A DNA stretch of 64,000 bases, taken from contig CAKOWW010000006.1 in assembly GCA_934129785.1 (NCBI GenBank), positions 33,235-97,234 on the forward strand, in the 5' to 3' direction. The notes under the pieces were generated by a model. That model saw only the letters and a list, made by a program, of their open reading frames with translations, was not told the origin of the DNA and did not search any database. The position numbers and the translations under genes were made by a program. Of this stretch, positions 52,478 through 62,058 are shown piece after piece; the first letter of the stretch is position 1; every line of letters starts with the position of its first letter. This stretch comes from an uncultured Clostridia bacterium (GTDB lineage: Bacteria; Bacillota; Clostridia; TANB77; CAG-508).

Positions 52478-53173
52478 TTGGATACAAATTATTTAGAAAA
52501 CAACTATTTAACATTAGTTGGGAAAGTTACAGGAGAAAAGAAATTTAGTCATGAGATTTATGGAGAAAGTTTCTATATATTTAACTTAGAAATACCAAGA
52601 CTAAGTGGAAACAGTGATATAATACCAATCACTATTTCAGAAAGACTAATCAAAGAAGATACATTACAAGTAGGGAAAAAACTATTAGTAAAAGGACAAT
52701 TCAGATCATACAATAGCTATGAAAATGAAAAAAACAGACTAATATTAACAGTGTTTGCTAAAGATGTAGCAGAATTAGAAGAAAATAGTGAAGAAGAAGA
52801 AAACGAAATGGTAAAAAAAGATATAATTACAAACGAAGTAGTATTAGTTGGATTTATATGTAAAAAACCAATCTATAGACAAACACCATTTGGAAGAGAA
52901 ATATCAGATATACTATTAGCAGTAAACAGAGCATATAACAAATCAGATTATATACCATGCATCGCATGGGGAAGAAATGCAAGATTCTGCCAAAACTTAG
53001 AAGTAGGAACACAAGTAAAAGTAGTAGGTAGAGTTCAATCTAGAACGTATGAGAAAAAACATGAAGATGGAACTGTAGAAAATAGAGTTGCATATGAAGT
53101 ATCAGTTGGAAGCTTAGAAATTATTGAAGAAGAGGATACACCAAAAGAAACAGAAAATCAAGAAGCTGTATAA
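52478..53173 (+). CDS. Tandem OB-fold SSB-like protein
   Basis: A 231-aa protein with two SSB-type OB folds. The first (NYLTLVGKVTGEKKFSHEIYG to RLILTVFAKDVAEL) is followed by an acidic linker (EENSEEEENE) and the second (NEVVLVGFICKKPIYRQTPF, SDILLAVNRAYNKSDYIPCI, GTQVKVVGRVQSRTYEKKHE). Full-length SSBs have one such fold and an acidic DDLPF-like tip, absent here. TTG 52478 fits the RBS GGGAGGAAAAGAAA better than the upstream in-frame start at 52445. Probable DNA-binding protein with a specialised role. Confidence 0.8.
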   Translation: MDTNYLENNYLTLVGKVTGEKKFSHEIYGESFYIFNLEIPRLSGNSDIIPITISERLIKEDTLQVGKKLLVKGQFRSYNSYENEKNRLILTVFAKDVAELEENSEEEENEMVKKDIITNEVVLVGFICKKPIYRQTPFGREISDILLAVNRAYNKSDYIPCIAWGRNARFCQNLEVGTQVKVVGRVQSRTYEKKHEDGTVENRVAYEVSVGSLEIIEEEDTPKETENQEAV

Positions 53174-53191
53174 TATAGAAAATAATATAAA

Positions 53192-53230
53192 TAAAAAGTT
53201 TCAAAAGTATAGTCTTTTGGAACTTTTTTT
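53192..53230 (+). terminator. Terminator after the OB-fold gene
   Basis: AAAAAGTTTCAAAAG pairs with CTTTTGGAACTTTTTTT around a 6-base loop, with one mismatch. Confidence 0.8.
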
Positions 53231-53279
53231 GATATAATTTCAAAGAGAAAATACTAGGGACTATGTAAGGAGAAATATG

Positions 53280-54950
53280 ATGAAAGAAAAACGAAAACTA
53301 AAAACAAGTACAAAATTTACAATAATGGCAATAGTGTTAATAGCAATATTTTCTGTGGCTTTAGCACCAGTAACATTGCAAAATGACACATTTTACACAA
53401 TAAAAATAGGAGAACATATAATAAACAATGGAATAGACATGCAAGATCCATTTTCATGGCACCAAAACTTAGCATACACATATCCGCACTGGCTGTATGA
53501 TGTAATAACGTATTTAATATATAATGCATTTGGCATGATGGGTATATATATAACAACATGCATTTTATCAGCAACACTTGGAATAACAGTATATCTAGTA
53601 AATAAAAAGCTAGCAAAAAATCAACTATTTTCATTTTTAATAACAATAGGTGTAATGTATATGATGAAAGGATATATTGCAGCAAGAGCACAGTTAGTAA
53701 CATTTATATTATTTATGCTAACAATATTATTTATAGAACAATTCTTAGAAACAAAGAAAAAGAGATATGCAATAGGATTAATAATAATACCAATATTACT
53801 TGCAAACTTACATTTAGCAGTATTTCCATTCTATTTTGTTTTATATTTACCATATATTGCAGAATATTTTATAGCATCATTTGCAGAAACAATAATATAT
53901 CAAAAAACAACACAAAGACAAATAAAATTCAAAATAAAAAGATTATCTAAAAAACCAGGAAACGAACAAAAAATAAACGAACTACAAGAAGAATCAAAAG
54001 CTATTGAAGAAAAAGTTGACAAAATAAAAATAAAAAGAAGCAAAGAATTACAAAATCCATATAAAATAAAACTAGAAAAAAGAAATACAGTAAAATGGCT
54101 TATTTTAATAATGGTAATATGCTTATTTACAGGACTTTTAACACCGCTTGGAACAACACCATACACATACCTAGCAAAGACAATGGAAGGAAATACAACG
54201 CAAAACATAAATGAACATTTACCAATGACATTAGCTTCAGACACAGAAGTACTATGTACACTAATATTATTTTTGGCAATACTTATTTTTACAAAAGCAA
54301 AAATAAGGCTAAGTGATTTATTCATGTTAGGTGGACTATGTTATTTAATGTTAGCAACAAGAAGACAAGTAACAATGTTTGTGCTAATATGTTCAGTAAT
54401 ATTAAATAGACTAATTACGCAAGTAATAAAAATATACTTAAAAGAAGATATAGAAGTAGTAATGAAAAAAATAACAAGTGTGATAGGAATTTTAGTAACA
54501 TCAATTTTAGTGCTAGGACTATGTTATTATGTAGCTAAAGATAAAGTAGACGATAAATTTATAGATGAATCTTCATATCCAGTTCAAGCATGTGACTACA
54601 TTATAGAAAACATAGATTTAGGGAAAGCTAGATTTTATAATGAATATAATTATGGAAGTTACATGTTATATAGAGGAATACCAGTATTTATAGATTCAAG
54701 AGCAGACTTATATGCTCCAGAATTCAGTGGAAAAAAAGATGACATTTTTATGGATTTTATAGACACATCAAATATAGGAAAGTTTTATGAAGACACATTC
54801 AAAAAATATGACATAACACATGTAATATGTTATAAAAACTCAAAAATGAATATGATAATAACAAAAACAAAAGACAAAAATTACAAGGAATTATATTCGG
54901 ATAAATATTTTGTAGTATATGAAAGAGAAAATAGCAATAGTAATAAATAG
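53280..54950 (+). CDS. Large polytopic membrane protein (GT-C-like)
   Basis: A protein of 556 aa (557 if the preceding ATG at 53277 is used) with about ten TM helices. After the first helix comes a periplasmic loop with DTFYTIKIGEHIINNGIDMQ and DPFSWH...YPHWLYDVITYLIY. This resembles the first loop of GT-C glycosyltransferases (D/E near TM1) and related uncharacterised clostridial proteins. A charged coiled-coil insertion (about 210-260) lies between helices. The C-terminal soluble domain contains FYNEYNYGSYMLYRGIPVFIDSRADLY. Lipid-linked sugar transfer is possible, not shown. RBS AAGGAGAAAT. It lies 12-20 bp before the pseudouridine synthase gene. Confidence 0.7.
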   Translation: MKEKRKLKTSTKFTIMAIVLIAIFSVALAPVTLQNDTFYTIKIGEHIINNGIDMQDPFSWHQNLAYTYPHWLYDVITYLIYNAFGMMGIYITTCILSATLGITVYLVNKKLAKNQLFSFLITIGVMYMMKGYIAARAQLVTFILFMLTILFIEQFLETKKKRYAIGLIIIPILLANLHLAVFPFYFVLYLPYIAEYFIASFAETIIYQKTTQRQIKFKIKRLSKKPGNEQKINELQEESKAIEEKVDKIKIKRSKELQNPYKIKLEKRNTVKWLILIMVICLFTGLLTPLGTTPYTYLAKTMEGNTTQNINEHLPMTLASDTEVLCTLILFLAILIFTKAKIRLSDLFMLGGLCYLMLATRRQVTMFVLICSVILNRLITQVIKIYLKEDIEVVMKKITSVIGILVTSILVLGLCYYVAKDKVDDKFIDESSYPVQACDYIIENIDLGKARFYNEYNYGSYMLYRGIPVFIDSRADLYAPEFSGKKDDIFMDFIDTSNIGKFYEDTFKKYDITHVICYKNSKMNMIITKTKDKNYKELYSDKYFVVYERENSNSNK

Positions 54951-54961
54951 ATGCAGAAAGA

Positions 54962-55900
54962 ATGGTGAAAATGAAAAAAGTTATTGTAGAAAATGAAGAG
55001 AAAAATCAAAGAATAGATGCATACCTAGCAAAAAAATATGAAGATATGTCCAGAGTTGCAGTAAAAAGATTAATAGATGAAGAAAAAATATTAGTAAACA
55101 ATAAAAAAACAAAAGCTTCATATAAAGTACAAGAAAATGACGAAATAACAATAGAAGAAGAAACACCAAAAGAAATAGAATTAAAAGCACAAAATATACC
55201 ACTAGAGATTTTATATGAGGATAATGATATAATAGTGGTAAATAAGCCAAAAGGAATGGTTGTACATCCAGCTAATGGAAATCCAGATGGGACTCTAGTA
55301 AATGCAGTTATGGCAATCTGCCATGACTCATTATCTGGAATAGGTGGAGAGATAAGACCAGGAATTGTGCACAGACTTGACAAAGACACATCAGGTGTAA
55401 TTGTAGTTGCAAAAAATGACAAAGCACACATCAATCTTAGTGAACAAATAAAAAATCATAAAGTAGAAAAAACATATTTAGCATTAGTAAAAGGATTTGT
55501 AAAAGAAAATGAAGCAACAATAAATATGCCAATAGGAAGAAGTACAAGTAACAGAAAGAAAATGGCAGTAACAAAAAGTGGAAAACAAGCAATAACACAT
55601 TTCAAAGTAATAAAGAGATATAAAACACACAAACAAGATTATGCACTTTTAGAGGTAAAAATAGAAACAGGTAGAACACACCAAATAAGAGTACACCTAT
55701 CACAAATAGGATATCCAATTGTAGGTGATTCAACATATTCAAACGGAAAAAACGAATGGGGAATAGAAGGACAATGCCTACATGCTAAAAGCCTAAAATT
55801 CAAACATCCAATAACAGGAAAAGAAATGTATATAGAAGCTAAATTACCACAATATTATGAAGAACTTTTAAGAGAGTTGGAGATATATGGAAGAAATTAG
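54962..55900 (+). CDS. RluA/RluD-family 23S rRNA pseudouridine synthase
   Basis: A 312-aa protein with an S4 domain (QRIDAYLAKKYEDMSRVAVK) and a catalytic domain with the RluA signature GIVHRLDKDTSGVIVVAKND, whose Asp is catalytic, plus ETGRTHQIRVHLSQIGYPIVGDSTY. It isomerises uridines in 23S rRNA. The start may be ATG 54962 or ATG 54971 (MKKVIVENE), the latter with GGTGA just upstream. It overlaps the following gene by 14 bp. Confidence 0.9.
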   Translation: MVKMKKVIVENEEKNQRIDAYLAKKYEDMSRVAVKRLIDEEKILVNNKKTKASYKVQENDEITIEEETPKEIELKAQNIPLEILYEDNDIIVVNKPKGMVVHPANGNPDGTLVNAVMAICHDSLSGIGGEIRPGIVHRLDKDTSGVIVVAKNDKAHINLSEQIKNHKVEKTYLALVKGFVKENEATINMPIGRSTSNRKKMAVTKSGKQAITHFKVIKRYKTHKQDYALLEVKIETGRTHQIRVHLSQIGYPIVGDSTYSNGKNEWGIEGQCLHAKSLKFKHPITGKEMYIEAKLPQYYEELLRELEIYGRN

Positions 55901-56603
55901 ATTACAAAAATATATAGCAAAATCAGGAGTAGCATCAAGAAGAAAAGCAGAAGAATTAATTTTAGAAGGTAAAATACAAGTAAATGGAAAAACAATAACA
56001 GAACTTGGAACAAAAGTTAATCCTGAAAAAGATATAGTAACATATAATGGAAGAAAATTAAAAACAGAAGAAGAATTTGTATATATTTTATTAAACAAGC
56101 CAATAGGATATGTAACAACTGTAAAAGACCAATTTGGAAGAGATTCAGTATTAGACTTAGTAAAAATAAAAGAACATTTAGTGCCAGTAGGAAGGTTAGA
56201 TATGTACACATCAGGAGCATTGATACTTACAAATGATGGTGACTTTGTATATAAAGTAACACACCCAAAGCATGAAATAGAAAAAACATATACAGTAACA
56301 ATAAAAGGAATAGTAAAAAATGAAGAAGTAGAAATGTTACGAAAAGGTGTAAAAATTGAGGATTATACAACAAAACCTGCAAAAGTAAAAATACTAAAAA
56401 CAGACGAAGAAAAAAATATTTCTAGACTTGAAATAACTATTCATGAAGGAAAAAACAGACAAGTAAGAAAAATGTGTGAAACAGTTGGACACAAGGTTAT
56501 AGCATTACACAGAAGCAAAATTGCAGGAATTGGAGTGAAAGATATACCACTTGGAAAATGGAGATTTATGAAAGAAAAAGAAATAAGAAAAATTTTAGGA
56601 TAA
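55887..56603 (+). CDS. RsuA/RluB-family pseudouridine synthase
   Basis: A 238-aa protein: S4 domain (LQKYIAKSGVASRRKAEELI), linker and catalytic motif VGRLDMYTSGALILTNDG with the active Asp, then ITIHEGKNRQVRKMCETVGH. RluB-type enzymes modify 23S rRNA around position 2605 (E. coli numbering). RBS AGTTGGAGATAT within the end of the previous gene. Translationally coupled to it. Confidence 0.9.
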   Translation: MEEIRLQKYIAKSGVASRRKAEELILEGKIQVNGKTITELGTKVNPEKDIVTYNGRKLKTEEEFVYILLNKPIGYVTTVKDQFGRDSVLDLVKIKEHLVPVGRLDMYTSGALILTNDGDFVYKVTHPKHEIEKTYTVTIKGIVKNEEVEMLRKGVKIEDYTTKPAKVKILKTDEEKNISRLEITIHEGKNRQVRKMCETVGHKVIALHRSKIAGIGVKDIPLGKWRFMKEKEIRKILG

Positions 56604-56667
56604 ACATTGAAAACTAAAATCAAAACTTATATAATAAAGCAAACATAAGATAAAGGAGAAAAAACAA

Positions 56668-57471
56668 ATGAATGCATTTAAATTCGTGCCCGAAGGTTGG
56701 AATAATGAAATTACAAAAGTAAATCAAAACAATATAAAAACATATATTGAAAATCAAGAGACATTACAAGGATTAGTAAAAAATTGTGATGATAAATATA
56801 ATTTATATGTAAGCTTTGAAAACGGCTTAAAAGGAAAAATACCAAGAGAAGAAGTAGAAGGAATAAATTTACAAGAAGATGGATTACCAAAAACAAATCT
56901 ATGCACAGGAAAGGTTCATAAATTTGTACAATTTAAAGTAAAAAACATTGATGATCAAAACAATATAATTTTATCAAGAAAAGAAGTACAAAAAGAAGCA
57001 CTAGAATGGGTAAAAGAAGACTTACAAGAAGGCGAAAAAGTAACAGGAATTGTAAAAAGTATAAAACCGTATGGAGCGTTTGTAGAAATAGGTGGTGGAA
57101 TAGTAGGTCTTGTACATATAGAAGATTTATCGGTAGCAAGAATAAAAACACCATATGAACGCTTGAAAATTGGACAAAAAATAGATATTATGGTAAAATC
57201 TATAAATAGAGACCAAGGAAAAGTAATATTATCATATAAAGAAACATTAGGCTCATGGAAAGAAAACATTCAAAAATTCAAAACTGGAATAAGAGTAAAA
57301 GGTAAAATTAGAGAAACCGAAAAGAACAAAAACGGAATTTTTATAGAACTAACACCAAATCTAGTAGGAATGGCAGAATATAAAGAAGGGTATCAATATG
57401 GGCAAGATGTAGAAGTATATATAAAAAAAATTGATGAAAAACGCAAAAAAATAAAATTATTAATTGTGTAA
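56668..57471 (+). CDS. S1-domain RNA-binding protein
   Basis: A 267-aa protein with at least two OB-type S1 motifs. The central one is canonical (EGEKVTGIVKSIKPYGAFVE, GIVGLVHIEDLSVARI, KIDIMVKSINRDQGKVILSY). The N-terminal segment (LQGLVKNCDDKYNLYVSFEN, GKIPREEVEGI) and the C-terminal one (GIRVKGKIRETEKNKNGIFI) are further S1-like units. Similar to ribosomal S1-related proteins of Clostridia that bind mRNA. RBS AAAGGAGAAAAAAC. Confidence 0.87.
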   Translation: MNAFKFVPEGWNNEITKVNQNNIKTYIENQETLQGLVKNCDDKYNLYVSFENGLKGKIPREEVEGINLQEDGLPKTNLCTGKVHKFVQFKVKNIDDQNNIILSRKEVQKEALEWVKEDLQEGEKVTGIVKSIKPYGAFVEIGGGIVGLVHIEDLSVARIKTPYERLKIGQKIDIMVKSINRDQGKVILSYKETLGSWKENIQKFKTGIRVKGKIRETEKNKNGIFIELTPNLVGMAEYKEGYQYGQDVEVYIKKIDEKRKKIKLLIV

Positions 57472-57483
57472 GGAGGAATAAAA

Positions 57484-58419
57484 ATGGTTGAAGATAATCA
57501 AATAAAAGCACAAGTATCACCATTTGCAATAAGAGAAGGAGAAATAAAAACATTTGATGGAAAAGATGGATATGTATCAATGAATCAAATAGTTCATAAA
57601 ATCAATATAGGACATATAAATGAAATTCATTTTGCAATATTAGATTTAGTAAATGAATTTGAATTTATAACATCAAGACAATTATATCAAATGCTTGAAA
57701 TAAAAGGGATAGACCCAAAATCACAAGACAAATTAAATAATAAATTAGATCAATTAGTAAAATCTAAAATACTAACTAGATATTATTTTACATCTGATGA
57801 AGGAAAAGGAATTTATAGAATATATTGCCTAGAAAAAATGGGAAAATATTTATTAAATTCAAAAGAAGTTGACTGTAAATGGCAACCATCAGATAATACA
57901 AAACCAGTTCCAATGATAAAGAAAAGATTAGCTGGAAATCAAACTTTAATAGCATATTTAAGAAAAGTTAAAGCATTTGATAGTTATGTTGTAAAACCAG
58001 CAATTACTGCAAAAGTTGCAGGAAAATTATTTAAAGCAACAGGTGGAGCTGTAAAACTAACTAAAAATGGAAAATCAATTCAATTTGTTTTCGAAGTTAT
58101 AAGAAGAGAACAAGATTGGCAAAAGAAAATAGTAGACAAAATGAGACTTTACAAAGATTTTTATGAGAACTTTGTTCAAGGCGATTCAGGATTTTCATCA
58201 ATGCCTCAATTAATTTTGATTTGTGAAGATGAAAAACATATGGCTGAAACATTTAGAGAAATTGTAACAAATCAAGTGGAAATTCCACAAATTAAATTGT
58301 ATTTTACAACAGATTTAAGACAAAATAATGAAACATTAGAAAATACTTTAGTTGAATTTAAATTAGTAGATGGAAAGTATAAAATGGAAGATGTTGAGTT
58401 AAAGTTATTAGGTATGTAA
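57484..58419 (+). CDS. Winged-helix protein of unknown function (replication-relaxation-like)
   Basis: A 311-aa protein. Residues about 40-120 form a likely winged helix (HFAILDLVNEFEFITSRQLYQMLEIKGI, then LDQLVKSKILTRYYFTSDEG with YRIYCLEKMGKYLL). The second half (QFVFEVIRREQDWQKKIVDK, PQLILICEDEKHMAETFREI, LYFTTDLR) recalls the core of replication-relaxation/MobD-type proteins, though here in a chromosomal setting. The RBS is TAAGGAGGAATAAAA. Function not assigned. Confidence 0.6.
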   Translation: MVEDNQIKAQVSPFAIREGEIKTFDGKDGYVSMNQIVHKINIGHINEIHFAILDLVNEFEFITSRQLYQMLEIKGIDPKSQDKLNNKLDQLVKSKILTRYYFTSDEGKGIYRIYCLEKMGKYLLNSKEVDCKWQPSDNTKPVPMIKKRLAGNQTLIAYLRKVKAFDSYVVKPAITAKVAGKLFKATGGAVKLTKNGKSIQFVFEVIRREQDWQKKIVDKMRLYKDFYENFVQGDSGFSSMPQLILICEDEKHMAETFREIVTNQVEIPQIKLYFTTDLRQNNETLENTLVEFKLVDGKYKMEDVELKLLGM

Positions 58420-58461
58420 AAGACATGAAAGAATAGTTACTATAGAATAGCTTTGATAAAA

Positions 58462-58666
58462 TTTTCAAAAGAAATCCTTGATATATAAGCTTTAAATGAA
58501 ATGACGAATGCGCATGAAAAAATTTTAGAAATTCTATGCAGTTTTATGGTAAGAGTTCACGATAGTGGAAAGGACCCATAAAACAATTTAGAATTTCTTA
58601 AATTTTGTAATAAGCCGAGGAATGTAATGAAAAGCTTATATATCAAGGATTTCTTTGTATTAATAA
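58462..58666 (-). repeat. MITE-like repeat, copy B (inverted relative to copy A)
   Basis: The reverse complement of 40477-40680 with scattered differences. Identity extends from about TTAATACAAAGAAATCC to GGATTTCTTTTGAAAA. Its ends also pair with each other (AAAGAAATCCTTGATATATA / TATATATCAAGGATTTCTTT), a nearly perfect terminal inverted repeat. It lies in the gene-free stretch 58420-58914. Confidence 0.75.
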
Positions 58667-58698
58667 TAACTCATTAACCAGTAAAAGAGAATATAAAA

Positions 58699-58821
58699 AG
58701 AGATTTAATATATATTTTATAAAAATAAAATAGTAGAAAATTAATAAACAAGAGATTTAATATATATTTTTTACTTTGTGACTCCCACCTTTTAACTGTC
58801 TGTAATTGCATAACAGACAGT
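58699..58821. repeat. Short direct repeats and a hairpin downstream of pflA
   Basis: AGAGATTTAATATATATTTT occurs at about 58700 and again at about 58751. A stem ACTGTCTGT / ACAGACAGT lies at about 58796-58821 and may end the minus-strand pflA transcript. The C-rich CGGTCCCCCCG just after it is unusual for this genome, but I recognise no known riboswitch. Confidence 0.45.
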
Positions 58822-58914
58822 ATAAAAGTCGGTCCCCCCGAATTGTCACTTCGTAAAAAATAATATTAAATCTCTCTTTCAGTTAGTTTTCAGTAATTTT
58901 TAAATTCATTTAAT

Positions 58915-59643
58915 TTATAATCCTAAAATCTTTTTAGCTCTATCAACATCAGCTTGATCTGCTTGTCTTACACCCTCTAAAGGGTAGGAAAATCCAAGTT
59001 TTTTCCACTTAAATTCTCCCATATTATGATAAGGTAAGATTTCAACCTTCTCAACAGTTTTTAATGTATTAAGAAAATCTCTTAATTTTAACAAATCATT
59101 TTCATCATCAGTATAACCAGGAACCAAAACCTGTCTAATCCAAATAGGAATATTGTTATCACTTAAATACTTAGCAAAATTAAGTTCAAGTTTATTAGAA
59201 ACTCCAACGAGTTCTTTACATTTTGCATCATCAATATGTTTTATATCTAATAAAACTAAATCTGTAACACTAAGCACATTTTTAATATCATCTGTTAAAG
59301 GCAATGAACCAGAAGTATCAACACATGTGTGTATTCCTTCTTTTTTCAATTTTTTAAACAATTCAAAAATAAATTTAGATTGTAAAAGTGGTTCACCACC
59401 TGTCATTGTAACACCGCCATTAGGATAAATGTAATTCTTATATCTCATTATTTTATCAAAAATATCATCTAATGACTTAAATTCTCCACCATTAACATCC
59501 CAAGTGTCTCTGTTATGGCAGTATTTACATTGTAGATGACAGCCTTGTAAGAAAAGTACAAATCTTATTCCAGGTCCATCTACTGTGCCAAAGGACTCAA
59601 TAGAGTGCACTTTGGCGTAGCTTTTTAAATCTTTTTCTTCCAT
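58915..59643 (-). CDS. pflA: Pyruvate formate-lyase-activating enzyme
   Basis: A 242-aa radical-SAM activase that installs the glycyl radical on pyruvate formate-lyase. The cluster motif CHLQCKYC (Cys35, Cys39, Cys42) follows GTVDGPGIRFVLFLQG. Further motifs are GGVTMTGGEPLLQ, DTSGS, LVLLDIKHID and RQVLVPGYTDDENDL. The RBS is TAAGGAGCATTAAA. It lies 24 bp downstream of pflB in one operon. Confidence 0.96.
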   Translation of the reverse strand: MEEKDLKSYAKVHSIESFGTVDGPGIRFVLFLQGCHLQCKYCHNRDTWDVNGGEFKSLDDIFDKIMRYKNYIYPNGGVTMTGGEPLLQSKFIFELFKKLKKEGIHTCVDTSGSLPLTDDIKNVLSVTDLVLLDIKHIDDAKCKELVGVSNKLELNFAKYLSDNNIPIWIRQVLVPGYTDDENDLLKLRDFLNTLKTVEKVEILPYHNMGEFKWKKLGFSYPLEGVRQADQADVDRAKKILGL

Positions 59644-59667
59644 TTTAATGCTCCTTAAATTAGGCTA

Positions 59668-61905
59668 TTAAATTTTTTCATGTATTGTACGATTAATTAC
59701 ATCTAATTGTTGTTCTCTTGTTAATTTTGTAAAGTTTACAGCATATCCAGAAACACGAATTGTTAATTGTGGATATTTTTCTGGATGTTCCATAGCATCT
59801 ACTAATAATGCTCTATCAAAAACATTGACATTTATATGATGTCCTGTTTGTGTGAAATATCCATCTAACATATTAACTAAGTTTGTTATTTTTTCATCTT
59901 CAGTTTTACCAAGAGTTCCAGGTGTTATTGAGAAAGTATATGAAATACCATCTTCTGCAGAATCAAATGGTAATTTTGCAATTGAGTTCATAACTGCTAA
60001 TGCACCATTTGTATCTCTTCCATGAAGTGGGTTAGCACCAGGTCCAAATGGAGCTCCAGCTCTTCTTCCATCAGGAGTGTTTCCAGTAGCTTTTCCATAA
60101 ACTACATTTGAAGTAATTGTTAATATAGATAAAGTATGTGTTGAATTTCTGTAAGTTTGATGTTTTCTTAGTTTATTCATAAAGTTTTTAACTATTCCAA
60201 CAGCTAATTCATCAACTCTATCATCATCATTTCCGAATTTAGGGAAATCTCCTTCAATTTCATAATCAACAGCTAATCCTGATTCATCACGAATAACTTT
60301 TACTTTTGCATATTTTATAGCAGATAAAGAGTCTGCAACAACAGATAAACCAGCTATACCACATGCCATAGTTCTATATATATCTTTATCATGTAAAGCC
60401 ATTTCAATTGCTTCATATGAATACTTATCATGCATATAGTGAATTGCATTTAATGCTTTAATATAAATCTTGGCAACATAATCCATCATTTGATTAAATT
60501 TTTCCATTACTTCATCATAGTCTAAGTATTCTGATGTAATAGGTGCATATTTAGGTGTTACTTGTTTTCCTGTTTTTTCATCTTTACCACCATTTATTGC
60601 ATATAATAAAGTTTTTGCTAGGTTTGCTCTTGCACCAAAGAATTGCATTTGTTTTCCTATTTTCATAGGAGAAACACAACATGCTATTCCATAATCATCA
60701 CCTAATGTAATTCTCATTAAGTCATCATTTTCATATTGTATTGAAGAAGTTTTTATAGATAAGTCAGTAGCAAATCTTTTAAATCCTTCTGGAAGTCTTG
60801 TAGACCATAAAATAGTTAGGTTTGGCTCAGGAGCTGGTCCTAAGTTTTGTAATGTATGAAGTATTCTGAAAGAGTTTTTAGTAACTAAAGTTCTTCCATC
60901 AATTCCCATACCACCGATACTTTCTGTTACCCAAACTGGGTCTCCACTAAATAATTCATTATATTCAGGAGTTCTTAGGAAACGAACTAGTCTTAATTTC
61001 ATAACAAAGTGGTCCATTATTTCTTGAGCTTCTTCTTCTGTTATAACTCCATTTTTTAAATCTCTTTCAAAGTAAATGTCTAAGAAAGTTGATGTTCTAC
61101 CAATACTCATAGCAGCACCGTTTTGATCTTTTATTGCTCCTAAATATGCAAAATATAACCATTGAACAGCTTCTTTAGCATTTGTTGCTGGTTTTGAAAT
61201 ATCAAATCCATATTTTCCGGCCATAACTTTTAATTCATTTAATGCTGTTATTTGTTCACTAATTTCTTCTCTTTCACGAATTACTTCTTCAGTTAATTCA
61301 TCTACATTTATAGCATCTAATTCAGATTTTTTTTCTTCTATTAATACATCAACACCATATAATGCAACTCTTCTGTAATCACCAATTATTCTTCCACGAC
61401 CATATCCATCAGGAAGACCTGTTATTAAGTGTGAACTTCTAGCAGCTCTTATATCTGGTGTGTAAACACTAAATACTCCGTCATTATGAGTTTTTCTATA
61501 TTTGTGGAATATTTCATCAGTTTCTGGATCAACTTTTCTTCCATATGCTTCACATGACTTTTCTACTATTCTAATTCCACCAAATGGCATAATAGCTCTT
61601 TTTAATGGTTTATCTGTTTGTAAACCAACTATATCTTCTAAATCTTTGTCTATATATCCAGCATCATGTGCTGATACTGTTGAAACAGTTTTTGTATCTA
61701 TATCTAAAACTCCACCTGGAGCATCATGCTCTTGTTTATAAAGCTCTAATACTTCATTCCATAACTTTTGTGTTTTTTCAGTTGTACCACTTAAGAAAGT
61801 TCCATCACCTTCATATGGTGTGTAGTTGTGTTGGATAAAATCTCTTACATTTATCTCAGATTCCCAATCTCCTTTTTTAAATCCTTTCCATTGTTCAAAT
61901 TTCAT
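59668..61905 (-). CDS. pflB: Formate C-acetyltransferase (pyruvate formate-lyase)
   Basis: A 745-aa glycyl-radical enzyme converting pyruvate and CoA to acetyl-CoA and formate in anaerobic fermentation. Catalytic Cys-Cys is in DDYGIACCVSPMKIG, and the radical glycine in RVSGYAVNFTKLTREQQ (Gly720). Other landmarks are SDDLLW-free PFL-type segments such as RTSTFLDIYFERDLKNG, TPDGRRAGAPFGPGANPLHG and WKGFKKGDWESEINVRDFI at the start. The RBS is ATAGGAGGTAAAATTATT. Length and motifs are standard. CGG trinucleotides on its coding strand are all out of frame. Confidence 0.97.
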   Translation of the reverse strand: MKFEQWKGFKKGDWESEINVRDFIQHNYTPYEGDGTFLSGTTEKTQKLWNEVLELYKQEHDAPGGVLDIDTKTVSTVSAHDAGYIDKDLEDIVGLQTDKPLKRAIMPFGGIRIVEKSCEAYGRKVDPETDEIFHKYRKTHNDGVFSVYTPDIRAARSSHLITGLPDGYGRGRIIGDYRRVALYGVDVLIEEKKSELDAINVDELTEEVIREREEISEQITALNELKVMAGKYGFDISKPATNAKEAVQWLYFAYLGAIKDQNGAAMSIGRTSTFLDIYFERDLKNGVITEEEAQEIMDHFVMKLRLVRFLRTPEYNELFSGDPVWVTESIGGMGIDGRTLVTKNSFRILHTLQNLGPAPEPNLTILWSTRLPEGFKRFATDLSIKTSSIQYENDDLMRITLGDDYGIACCVSPMKIGKQMQFFGARANLAKTLLYAINGGKDEKTGKQVTPKYAPITSEYLDYDEVMEKFNQMMDYVAKIYIKALNAIHYMHDKYSYEAIEMALHDKDIYRTMACGIAGLSVVADSLSAIKYAKVKVIRDESGLAVDYEIEGDFPKFGNDDDRVDELAVGIVKNFMNKLRKHQTYRNSTHTLSILTITSNVVYGKATGNTPDGRRAGAPFGPGANPLHGRDTNGALAVMNSIAKLPFDSAEDGISYTFSITPGTLGKTEDEKITNLVNMLDGYFTQTGHHINVNVFDRALLVDAMEHPEKYPQLTIRVSGYAVNFTKLTREQQLDVINRTIHEKI

Positions 61906-62021
61906 AATAATTTTACCTCCTATAAATTATATATATTATTTGCAATTTCTTCAATTATTATAATATCACATGAAAAAAATATTAGCAATGAATTCACTGG
62001 AAATTTACAATTAATTGTCGA

Positions 62022-62047
62022 AAAAAAAGACCTAAAACGGTCTTTTT
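62022..62047. terminator. Terminator between the pflB promoter region and the XRE gene
   Basis: AAAAAAAGACC pairs with GGTCTTTTT around TAAAAC. It ends the minus-strand XRE transcript before it reaches pflB. Confidence 0.75.
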
Positions 62048-62058
62048 AAAAATATTTC

